From Nyssa sinensis (lineage: Eukaryota > Streptophyta > Magnoliopsida > Cornales > Nyssaceae), in the NCBI GenBank assembly GCA_008638375.1, contig CM018048.1, positions 55,437,347 to 55,501,346 on the forward strand: DNA of 64,000 bases. Reading direction: 5' to 3'. Every line of letters starts with the position of its first letter. The first letter of the stretch is position 1. The notes beneath the pieces were generated by a model that did not search any database, was not told where the DNA came from, and saw only the letters and a program-made list of their open reading frames with translations. Below are positions 35,643 through 46,153 of this stretch, in pieces. A program made the translations under genes and the position numbers.

Positions 35643-36152
35643 GCATAGTATATAAGAGTGTAATACCGGTGAGAAGGAGAGACGCGAAGGCCTAAGATAT
35701 AGGCTAGTTTGGTGTAGACAGGAAGGTGTTTGGTCGAATCCTTGCTGTTCTTTCCATTTCTAGATAGTTTCTTCCCGCACGTAACGGTTTTGATGCAACC
35801 TCTTATCATCCCTACTATTTCTCTTTCCTCCCTGTCTTCTTTACCCACCACCATCTCCGCCACCTGATGAACATGAATATATAGATATTTATATAATCAG
35901 TATATATATTACAAAATATTGAAAGGAAGTTACAGAATAGAAAAAGGACAAAAGAGACATTGCTGTCTGTACCAGCATGAGATAGGCAGGAGAGTGGCGA
36001 ACCCTGCAAATTGGGTCACCCAAAAGGTCAGTGAAGAGAGAGAGCTTGCCGCAGGGCCCAACCTCACACCTTCTCTCTAACTCTTCCACCACTCTACAAT
36101 CTCTCCGAGGATCAAACTCTCTCACAACCACCATCCCACCCTCCGCCACCAT
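34569..36152 (-). CDS. HLS1: HOOKLESS1-type GNAT-fold N-acetyltransferase-like protein
   Basis: Three coding exons on the minus strand: 36152-35973, 35863-35667 and 35433-34569. Introns are 109 and 233 bp, both GT-AG, and the spliced frame is 413 aa. Family hallmarks: VVREFDP start region, CEVGPCGKLSLFTDLLGDP, RHSPAYLMLV, MIRGCIKTVTCGKKL, then the acetyl-CoA-binding motif A 'LGLRVSPSHRRTGIG' (R-x-x-G-x-G at about 126-131) split across intron 2. The rest of exon 3 includes FSTTEFFPRDIDSVLNNKL, ESWAVLSVWNCKD, and the C-terminal PGVSIFVDPREF. HLS1 acts in the nucleus downstream of ethylene and light to drive differential growth (apical hook) and restrains ARF2. Met7 (ATG at 36134) is an alternative start that aligns better with shorter family N-termini. 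The reading frame is intact. Confidence 0.95.
35479..35642. repeat. (AT)n runs in HLS1 intron 2
   Basis: Two AT tracts (about 35479-35505 and 35618-35642, the second preceded by a TG run) make up a large share of the 233-bp intron, so its length should be polymorphic. Confidence 0.85.
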
Positions 36153-36720
36153 CTTCTTTCTCTATATGTATGTATCAAGGTAATTAACTATAAACCAAAC
36201 AACCCCAAATTACGAACTACTTTGCTATAGACTGATTTTCAGCATCGGCTCAGAGTTTGAAGATATATAAATACACTAGAGGAAGAGGATCCAAGGGTTA
36301 AATCGCAGGTTTTTGAAGCCCCCGAAATATAGATATATAACGTGTATTTCAAGTAATGAAAGCAAAGCTAAAATCTTCGAAGTTTGAGAAACTAAGGAGA
36401 AAAAGAGAGAACAGCTTATAAAAAAAAAGGGCAGTTAAGCTTCTGGTCCTTTTCTTAGGGCAGTGAGTAGTTCCCCATTTGCAGAGGCTGAAGTGGTGCC
36501 CTTTGGTGCCCTTAAATACCCGAATTTTGGACTTCTTTTCTCTCTCTAGAAAACCCACTTCTCTCTCCCAAAGCCTTTTTTTTAATTATTTAATTCAGTG
36601 TTTTTTAAAGTCTCTCTCTTTTCTTCACGCTACTGTGTTTCTCAAACGCTCTTTTTCTCTCTCTATATAAATCTCTCTCTCTCTAAAACTGATAATAATT
36701 AATAATAATCACTAAAAGGG
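36153..36720 (-). promoter_or_regulatory. HLS1 5' leader and promoter region
   Basis: Upstream of the minus-strand ATG. A minus-strand TATA-like TATTTATATATC lies near 36261-36272, roughly 110-120 bp before the ATG. CT/GA-rich tracts at 36540-36690 could serve either strand, because a plus-oriented TATATAAAT occurs at about 36664. Confidence 0.4.
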
Positions 36721-36729
36721 CAGAGAAAG

Positions 36730-36798
36730 ATGAAAAAATGGCGGCTCTGGCTGCGCAGTCTTGCTTTGTTGCTTCTCTCTCTTGATTTTAATCATTAA
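36730..36798 (+). CDS. Tiny ORF (22 codons) with signal-peptide look, divergent from HLS1
   Basis: ATG at 36730, stop at 36796-36798. The product begins MKKWRLWLRSLALLLLSL, a basic start plus a Leu-rich core like a secretion signal, but there is no mature peptide after it. It follows a plus-strand TATATAAAT (about 36664) and a CT-rich leader. A second overlapping 15-codon ATG frame starts at 36738. It could be a chance ORF, an upstream ORF, or the first exon of a spliced small-peptide gene. No similarity recognised. Confidence 0.2.
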   Translation: MKKWRLWLRSLALLLLSLDFNH

Positions 36799-38334
36799 TT
36801 TCTACGGAAGGAGGCGTTGCCATCATACCCCATTTGTAATCATTTTACGCTTTTTTTCTCTCAATATATATATCAGATTCACCATACACATATATGCATC
36901 ATGCCCCACCTTACCATGCGTTTTCAATGCTCTTTTACGCGTTTCGATGATCATGTCATGCGTGCATGCATGACATGATGATGGACGTTCAATAAAAATG
37001 ATCGTTTTGATTTTCTTTAAAATTTCACCCAGTGGCAACGTGGCGAAACTGCTACCGTGTGTCGAGCCAGCTAATTCCCTAAATTCTCGGCCGTTGATCT
37101 CCTGATTAGTGGCCTGCAAACCTGCTAATGGTAGCGTAACTTTTCCGATCATCATCAACCTTTTATCCTCATCTCAAATGAACGACCATGATTCCCTGAT
37201 CTGCACGGTATCATCCTAGATGGACGGCCAGGATGGCCTGGTTCAAGGATTAGCTAGATTTGGTAGCTGTATCAAGCTACGAATCTATGATTTTGAGATT
37301 ATCTTTTCACTGGAGAAATTTTAGACTACAATACAGCCCTATCATGGTTGATAAGTATCATTGCCAAAAGTATAAAAATTGATATTTAAATGGTTTTTTT
37401 TTTTATTCAATTGATATTTAAATGGGTTTTTTAAAAATTTGGGAGATAATTTCTAATTTTTTAACAAAAATTATAAAAATAAAAGGTAAAAAATTAAATT
37501 TTGGGGACCACGACCCTAGTATTCTCTTATATCCTGCCATTAATTTGTCAAATTCAGTATTTTTTATTTTGATTTATTATTAATTATCATGTATATAATA
37601 AATTATATTTTTAAAAAAATAAAAATTAACTTTAATAAAAATGTCAATCTGTAATTTGCCCAGAACATAGAGCTTCTTAATATTCTAAGATCATGTAATA
37701 GTTTCTCTGGGATATTTATCCTCTGTGCACTTGAGTGGGACCTACCTTACATTGGGTTCAGACTTAAAATTAAAGGTCAGTGATTGCACTACAGCCTCGT
37801 GAAAATGACACACATTTGAAATCTTAGCCGCTTGATTAACATAAATTTATCAATTGGTTTACTCAAATTAATGTGTTTTGTATTTGGATTCCATCTTCCA
37901 AGGTATATTAAAGATAGAACGGTTTTGACAATGATTGGATTTTTAAGAAGGAGGACACGTCACCATAATAGAGTGTATAATTAATAATTTATTTTTATAT
38001 TATTTATTACACACGAAATAAATAGTGTGTAACTGCATATGGTATGAATGGGACATAACAACCATTTGATATTTTTTTCATTTCTTCAATAAATATTTGC
38101 TCTTGAAAATGACATTCAAATTATTTGGGCATTTTAAAGGAACATTTGGGAAGAAGGAAAGTGAAAGGAAAGTTTGAGGACTCATCACAAACCATGCCTA
38201 GTTAGAAATGATGTTTCCTTAGTTTGGCTTCATTCACATTTATTTATTTATTTATTATCACCACTAACTTGTGAAAGACATTCTTTGCTTGTTTAGGAAA
38301 GCACCCAACAAATTTATGATTACAACATGTAAAT
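36799..38334. other. Intergenic spacer, no gene seen
   Basis: Less AT-rich at 37000-37260. No coding frame, tRNA or known miRNA precursor recognised. Confidence 0.4.
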
Positions 38335-38370
<36 letters not shown>

Positions 38371-38630
38371 GGTGTGGGTGTGTGTGGGTGAGTGGGTGGG
38401 TGTGTGTGTGTTGATCCGGCGGGGCGGTATTTTGTATAATTGTAACTATTTAATTTGTATGATTTGTGTGTGTGTGTGGGTGTGTGTGGGTGTGGGTGTG
38501 TGTTGATCCGGCAGCATTTTGTATAATTGCGACTATTTAATTTGTATGATTTGTGTGTGGGTGTGGGTGTGTGTGTGTTGATACTGCGACATTTTTATAT
38601 AATTATGACTATTCAATTTGTATAATTTAT
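38335..38630. repeat. Compound (TG)n/(GGGTG)n minisatellite array
   Basis: Three units, each a long TG/GGGTG-rich tract followed by a unique-looking block starting TTGATCCGGCGG (38411), TTGATCCGGCAG (38503) or TTGATACTGCGAC (38578). The common continuation is 'TTTGTATAATTG(T/C)' and 'ACTATTTAATTTGTATGATTT'. Spacing is 92 and 75 bp, and the G-rich strand is plus throughout. Confidence 0.9.
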
Positions 38631-39821
38631 ATATTTTATACGTAAAAGGTATCAATACTCGTCAAACATATTCACATTCACATTCATTGATAGTATTTCT
38701 CTTTGACATATTAACTTCTATGGCATACAAAAGATGGACCACACTAAATAGTTTCAACTAATCAAGTTATATAATTTGTGCATTTTACGTGTGAGATGCA
38801 TATGCATGTAAATTCACGGATAATTCATAATTTTTGACATTTTCAAATTGATATATTGACTTCCAAGACATGGAAGAGAAGCAATGGGACAGTATTATTA
38901 CTATTATTTTATTTTCGTTTTTGTACAATTGGGAAATCAAGGGGATTTTTCATGGGTCCAAATTGAATTCTATAATGATTTTTAGGGATGATTTGGACTC
39001 TTCTCCATTTGGGAACTTGCAATTATTATCACTCATAATTAAGATTTAATAATTTCATGAGTCCATCACATACATGGACACTTAATTTTTAAGGGAGTTA
39101 GTAGAATATTATTCATTAAGTATATAATAGTTATATGAAACACCCTGTTACATGCATGTATAGTATATTTCAAGTTTAAAAAGAATAATATTTCTATTTT
39201 TTAAAAATTTGTATAGTGTATAAATCCATTACACGTGTAAAAAGCTATGATATATATGTTGGATTACAATTTGACATAAAAATTTAGATTGTTGAGTGTA
39301 TATATATATATTAGTTCTTTTATATACTCATCAATATATGTGCAACTTCAAACCCCAATGTTACTTCAATAAATAAACAAGAAAATAAAAAATGAGAAAG
39401 AAAGAGTTTTTTTTTGAAAAACAAATCTCATATAAATATCGATAAACTAATATACACAATAAAGTTATATAAAATATAGTACTCATGACTTGACGTGTCA
39501 TTGATTTATACATTATTTTGGGATTGATTCAAGAAATAGATATACTCATAGGAAGAGTCGAGTTAGGAATAGAGTGTCCCTATTTCTCTAATAAATAGGT
39601 GGAATTCATATATTAAAATTGTAATATTTTTTTAAGTTTTGAGAATGATCAACGGGTGAGATTCACATGTTAAAATTATAATATTTTTTAAGTTTTAAGA
39701 ATAATTCCCACCTCTTTATAAAAGAAATAGAAGGTGTCTATTTGAGTTAAATTGGAAATTAACACCCCTCACCCACTAGAGCTACATGTACCCTTGAGGG
39801 CCGCAAGGAGTCGCCCCCAAT
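38631..39821. other. AT-rich intergenic DNA, no gene seen
   Basis: Short direct repeats near 39595-39720 ('TGTTAAAATTATAATATTTTT'-like blocks, twice). No gene signal. Confidence 0.4.
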
Positions 39822-40995
39822 GATGGACCTACAAGTAAAGCCAAGGGGCTATGCCCCAAAGTTTTGAAAATTGTATGACTTTGATCACCCAATAATAAAC
39901 AAATAAAAACTAGTATTTCTTACCTTTTAAAATTGAAGTTATTAAGAGATTAGAAGATTTGGGGATATAATCTGTGAATAAGGAAGGAATATTATGGTCC
40001 AAATTGCTAGAACCACCTATGAAAAAGTAGAAAAGAAAAGAAAAGGATCAAAAAAATTTAAGTATTGGTTTGCACTTTGCACTGTTTGCTCTTTGTGCTT
40101 CTCACTCTCTCTTGTTTTTTTTTGGTGAGACTTAGAAATGTTCTCACTTTTAACGGTAGACTTCGTGGATTCAAAGTAAATCTCAAATACTTGATTCTCG
40201 ACACTTGCATGATATGATCTATTAAACCTATAATCTAAGTCCTAATCTACTCAAAAAATCAAATATTTGATATTCTTATTTTCATATTATCTTCTAAATT
40301 AAGTTTTAGTAGTCGGCTCTTACGAGCGATTGCTTTAGGTCCTACTTACAATGAAAGTTTAAAATTTTGTGTATATTTATAATACAATTATATTAAAAGT
40401 AAAAGTATAAGGTGCATAAAACTCAAGACCATAAGCCCCAAATTAAGTATATCTATAACACAATTATATTAAAAGTAGAAGTACAAAAGTGCATAAAACT
40501 TTAGACCTTACAACAAAAAATATCCCACATTCCATAAATATCAAAATCAACAAAAAAATAAACCAAATTTATTTAATTTTTATAATTTATTGTCTATTAT
40601 AATATATTAACATACATATGCTGATAGATATATGAAAAGTAGTGTTTTTTTTTTTTTTTTTATAACTAGAGTTATGATTTAATTGAAATAGAAATTCCTA
40701 AATAGATAAGTAAATAAAAACATAGCTAAACAAAAAAAAAAAACACGTAGAAAGAAACTTATTATAATACAACATAATTTCAAAAATATATATTAAAAGG
40801 TGTGAATAAAAAAAATGGTAGACATATGGAGATAAAGTCTAGGAAATAAAAAATTTCATAAATAAAAAAAAAATTATACTTTTAAAAAATAAGTTCTTAT
40901 TAACACAGAATTAATGCTTAATTTGCTTGTAAGAAAAAAAGTAACTTATGCGTTATTTATTTACTTTAGTCCCTAAAATTCTCTTGAACCGGCCT
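39822..40995 (+). repeat. Probable full-length unclassified transposon of the 'ggacctacaa' type
   Basis: The left end 'ATGATGGACCTACAAG' followed by 'AAGGGGCTATGCCCC' and 'TTTTGAAAATTG' matches 18316-18480. The right end 'CCCTAAAATTCTC...ACCGGCC' resembles the inverted terminus of the same repeat type. In between is AT-rich, noncoding DNA with an internal repeat ('ATTATATTAAAAGTA' twice, 40388 and 40465). Boundaries are approximate and no target duplication was found. Confidence 0.4.
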
Positions 40996-42641
40996 TGTTA
41001 AGTTTTAAGACTAACGCAATCATCATTTGCAAATGTTGAATGTTTACAAATTTAACAGTTTATAAAGTATATTCATCCATATCACGTACTACGAATAATT
41101 AAATCTACAGAAAAAGAGAAAAAAAAAAAAGAGTGATGGTACATATATGCAGTGGTATCAGTCTCATTGAACACTAAACCAATCTTTCTAACGTTGTTTT
41201 CTTAAAATCATAAAAAGCAATTGAACACAATTCCAGTGAAAATTCATTCAACCATACTATTCTATCTTCATGAACTGCTGCACTACATAAATATTACTAC
41301 AATGAATAAAACAATGAGACACCCAAAAGAACTGAATATATATGATGGTGATGAAAATGACAAAGATCGATGGTGATCTGACAATGATGTTCATGACAAC
41401 TATAGCAACAATGATGATGATGATCATGCTGATGGTGACTGTATTAACGTGTGTGTGTTAAGTAAGGAATAATGTGCTAGCTGTGGAAAATTAATTAATA
41501 TATAATGCAGTGTAGTTCAAAATTGTTAACATTCAAAGAAAATAAAAAAAAATAGAAATAAAAAAAGACCTTTTTCTTTCGAATGAATGATGGTCAAAAA
41601 AGAGGAAGCATATTGATATTACATATATATACACTTCAACTGTGGAAAAAAAATAGGGCTTGGAATAAAAATAAAGTGGCAGTAAAATAAATAAGTCACT
41701 AGACCAGATTCTTGCTTATCTTTATAAATCTGTCCTTTTTGCTTAAGGTGATCCTAAGAATCCTCCACCAATTAAATGATCATATTATTCTTTGTTTAGA
41801 CCATTGTTGAACCTCCATTAGATTTGGAATCAAGAGAGATATTTGGGATGATTTCATACTAATTTAAATGGTTAATTAGACCATTTGATTTATTGACCAA
41901 CTTTAGTTGAGAATAATTTTAGTAGAGCAATAGTGTCTCTATTCATGAAAATACAGCTTAGAATCTCTCGCTTAATTATGACATATTAAACTTTAATCAT
42001 ATTCAAAGATGATGATTTGATTATGAAAGTGATGATAAGTACGATATAATCATAATTGAACACATGATTTGTGCAACCATTTTGACTCGTCTTCCATGCC
42101 AAAGCATCTTATTGTTTCTTGATTGAGATTTACTAATATAAACATTAATTGATTAGGTCGATGATGGTTCAAAAAACCAAAGTATATTTCAATGTGAGTT
42201 GTTCCAAATTATCCAATCAAACTATAGTTTCTCAAAAATAAAATAAAGAGAGTGAGAGAATAGGACCACAACGTTGTCTAAATTATTATCATAACACCAA
42301 TACTTGATATCAATGTGACATTGGCATCATAAATAAATATTGTCCAGCCAAGAAGAAGAACATGGGTCCTCCACAAATACTACAAGTTTCAGGGTTGTTG
42401 ATTAAAGCCACGTGGTCGATCTTTTTTTTAATTTGTTGCGTACACACTCTTTCCTAAACTTATATTGTTTAAATTAGAGTCATCTCTTTTATTTTTCTAT
42501 CAGCAAAAAATAACATTTTATTGATGAGAAAAACAAGTACATAACACTTGCGGATGTAAATTAACAAAAAGAGAAGGGAAGTGCTAAGCGCATCATGGAT
42601 GACAAGCAATATTTCAATTATGTTGGCACATTGAAGCCATC
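40996..42641. other. AT-rich intergenic DNA, no gene seen
   Basis: A GATGATG-rich patch near 41345-41430 is low complexity. Nothing else recognised. Confidence 0.4.
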
Positions 42642-42865
42642 TAATTCCAAGGGTGTGGTCAAGTAGATGATTAACAATAATTAAGGGACTTGTCTCCTAA
42701 GGTTATCAGGTCGAAAATCAGTGAATACCACTTTTTTTTTAGACCAGTCCATACCAAGCGTTGTCTCAGACTTTAATCAGATCTCCTACTAGTGAACGGT
42801 AGGATTGATCTCCAGATTAATCGATCCGAAAAGTCGGATAACTAGATATAAAAAAAAAAAAAAAT
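42642..42865 (+). mobile_element. SINE with 11-bp target duplication (224 bp)
   Basis: Box A-like GTGGTCAAGTAG near the left end, box B-like GGTCGAAAATCA about 50 bp downstream, a T-rich middle and a terminal A14 run (42850-42864). Flanked by TTGAAGCCATC (42631-42641) and TTGAAACCATC (42866-42876), an 11-bp duplication with one mismatch. The few changes suggest a fairly recent insertion. Confidence 0.88.
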
Positions 42866-42876
42866 TTGAAACCATC

Positions 42877-43251
42877 AAATCATATACAACACAACCCATA
42901 AGAAGAACAAAAGGGTAATGCTATTAAGAAAAAAAGAACTCATTTGCATATGCAAACAAAACTTTTATTCATTAGATCATTTAATTATTGGGATGTATTC
43001 AAATATTGAAATGATGGTATTAAATGAAACTTTTATCACTAAAATATTTAATAGATAAAAATTTGTTTATACATAAAACATAACTCTTAATAACATTACC
43101 CAAAACAAAAAGAAAGTTATCAGATGCCAACCCAAATACTATCAGTGATCAACAAAGTCATTTCTTGAAAACACGTTTTTTTGTTCGATAATTTAAAGTT
43201 TTGAAAGAAGAAAAAAAAGTTCATTATTGTATAGGACTATAATTTTAGTTA

Positions 43252-43283
<32 letters not shown>

Positions 43284-44254
43284 TTTTTTGAGAAGATGCA
43301 TTGCAGGTATCTCTCAAAAGACATTTTTTTCTTACATTTTTTATAAAAAGATATATATTTCTTGAGGAGACACCTCTTGCTTGAAAACAGTAAGTTCGAG
43401 GAATACGTTCACAGAGAAGTTTGATTGGAAAAAACACAAGTTAGGTAACAAAACAAATAAGTTTCACCTAGGTTAAAAAAACTAATTAAGGAATGGAGAA
43501 CAAAACAATCAGAGACAGAAGGCAAGACAATTGCCTCGTTAGGATCATGGGTAGGGATCATGTTCCCCATTTCTTAATGTATATTATAGTCCGTACGTGC
43601 CATTTTGCCCAATCATGTTCTAAACACAACCAACACTGTAGGGATGGTGTGAAACAACAAAAGTCCGCAGATCCAGCAATGTCGCTTCTTGGATATGATC
43701 ACATGGCGAAATTGAGATGAAAGCAAGAGCAGGGACGATGACAGTGATGACGACGAACGCTTCGAAGAAATGGAACCCTAGGCTAGATAGCTCATTAATA
43801 TGGAAGGGAACATAGATCGAGTTAAAAAAAGAAATAGGCAAGTAGGCAACATGTTTACAATTATTTTGCATGTTGTCTTGCTCAATGGGGGACGTAGAAA
43901 TAATGTGATTGTTAATTAATGGAGTTTTGTTTTTAAAAAAATGGTTTATACAGTTGGGTAAGTATGGTTTGAACAAGTTGACCCCAAAGATTAGAGAAAT
44001 TGAGTGGGTGCATGGTGTGGCTCGAGGAATGATCTATATACCATCTTTTATATTATATATATGTGTGTGTGTGTGTGTGAAATACAAAGGTGAGCATGAC
44101 TTTGGCCAGGCTCCACCTGGATTTTTTTTTTCTCATAGGGACCTTCAATTTGACCCGGCAAAACTTGTATTTCTGGTCCAAATGGGTTAGAAAATGGAAT
44201 TAATAATAATGACTAACAAACAGACCCTTGTTTCATTCTCATTACGTGTTTTTA
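42877..44254. other. Intergenic spacer, no gene seen
   Basis: (AT)n at 43257-43282 and (TG)n at about 44062-44080. ORFs here show no recognisable domain. Confidence 0.4.
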
Positions 44255-44644
44255 GGGTCGGTGGTGATTGGTGACATAATAAAAGCTTGACCATTTACTT
44301 CCACCATTACTATAAGGACCTGGAGGCTGCAAAACCTATATATATATAACCAAAGACTTTACTCTCCCTCGCTTCATCAACAACTCTTTTTCCTCTAAAT
44401 ATTACCATTAGACAACCAAGTTACCCACATATACACACATATATACACACACACATAAAGAGAGACATAAACATAATTAATGGCTTTCAGGTCAGTGGTG
44501 ACACAATAATATTAATATAAGCTTGACCATATTCTTCTACTATTACGTATATGCAACGGCCTACACAACAACACATCAAACAATTATTTTTGCCTTTTCC
44601 CACTTCATCAAGAAGTATTTTTGCCCCAAAATGTTACTATGCAT

Positions 44645-44682
<38 letters not shown>

Positions 44683-44815
44683 ACACAATAATATTAATAG
44701 AAGCTAGACCATTTACTTGTACTATTACTATAAAACGGCCTACAACAACCCATCAAATTAAAAACTTGCCTTTTCTCATCATCGCCAATTATTTTTGCCT
44801 CTAAATATTACCATA
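44255..44815 (+). repeat. Triplicated ~170-bp promoter-like block with a cut-off ATG
   Basis: Three diverged direct copies start at about 44255, 44490 and 44680. Shared landmarks, in order: 'GTC(G/A)GTGGTGA' (first two), 'AGCTTGACCAT' or 'AGCTAGACCAT', 'TACTATTAC'-type text, 'CGGCCTAC' (copies 2 and 3), 'TTGCCTTTTC', 'CATCA' and 'CTAAATATTACCAT'. Copy 1 is followed by a CA-rich leader and ATGGCTTTCAG at 44480-44490, where the coding frame is ended by the start of copy 2. This looks like a duplicated promoter and leader of a lost small gene. (AT)n arrays separate the copies. Confidence 0.6.
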
Positions 44816-46121
44816 TATATATATATATATAAAACACTAAGATATCATGATATATATATATATAGTCATATATAATGTCCAAAATGCCCTAATGCATGTG
44901 TCGATTATATTGTTTAGATGGGGTACAGCTTTAGCTTTGTATATATGTCGGGGTTTGGCAGAGGAGAGAGAAAGAGAGTGGAGTGGGGACAAAGCATAGA
45001 TAGGACATAGGGTGGATTTGGTATGTACTTAGAGAGAAGAGGGGGATGGATTTGGGAGGCTGAGGAGCTGTCATTTCTCTCTTTGTTTTTTCTTCTTTTT
45101 TGTTTGGTTTTGGAGCCCTTTGTATGCTTAGTGTCCGACACGAGGGTGCGGCCCTGGCTCGGCCAAATCCCCTACATTATGCACCATGTCTCCTCTTTCA
45201 GACCTGCCCTTCTTGCCCATCCCCCTTTAACAACAATCCCTCCTCCCCCCCCCCGCCCGCCCGGTCCCTCTCTATATCTCTTGTTTTTGTTTTGTACAAC
45301 TTAAGAAATGACCTCTCATGGTTTCCTTTTTTATGAATCCGAATAGAATTCATCATCCGCAACCTTCCATTACGTGTTCCGATTATAAGTCAAGCCTTCT
45401 TATATAACTATTTTATATAATATTTCGCTTATGAAAAAGATACCAACTAAAGACCTCGTTCTCTTTGAACCATGCCATGTTGTAATGACAGAATCTCTTA
45501 ATTTGCATGATGGTTCATCTCGTGTCAGTTTTGGTTGGGCCAACTTTAAGAACAAGCCAGCTTGAGCTGGCTCTTCTGGTTGCATTTGGCCAATTTCAAG
45601 CCATATTTTACAAATGGATGTATATAAATTTAGATCGATATAGACATACTCATATATACTGGCTATGTTTATATGTCATAAAAAAAATCAAGCTCAGCAA
45701 ACTAGGCTCGTTTAGTAATGACTAGGCTTGTAATATATATATATATATATATATAACAAATCTTTCTTTTTGAGATAGTATATCAAAAAATTCTTAAAAT
45801 ATTACCATTATTTATCAAATTCTTTTTAAGGTAAGTTGATAATATTTTCAGAGAATGACACACCTCTGCCACTAAGACTCATGATAAGCAACTTTCACAT
45901 AGCTTTGTTTCCAAAAAGATCTCTATTATTGGTCTTCAACTTTCAGCCTTGATCCTTAATTGTTTGGTGTGTGTACGTATATGTGTGTTTGTATACATAT
46001 AGAAGTGAACCTTCAAGAGAGCCCATCATAGGTAGATATCTAGCTACTTCTAATACTCGGCTAGCTTTTGTACCTTCTTCAAAGGATAAATAATAGATAT
46101 ATGTAGTTATATAGTGTATAG

Positions 46122-46153
<32 letters not shown>

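Noticed and set aside
45023..45336. Pro-rich ORFs near 45.1-45.3 kb as a small protein or miRNA precursor
   Set aside because: Built on a C-rich low-complexity patch. No homology, and the 'GGAGCCCTTTGTATGC' text only weakly recalls miR160 and has no matching hairpin arm.
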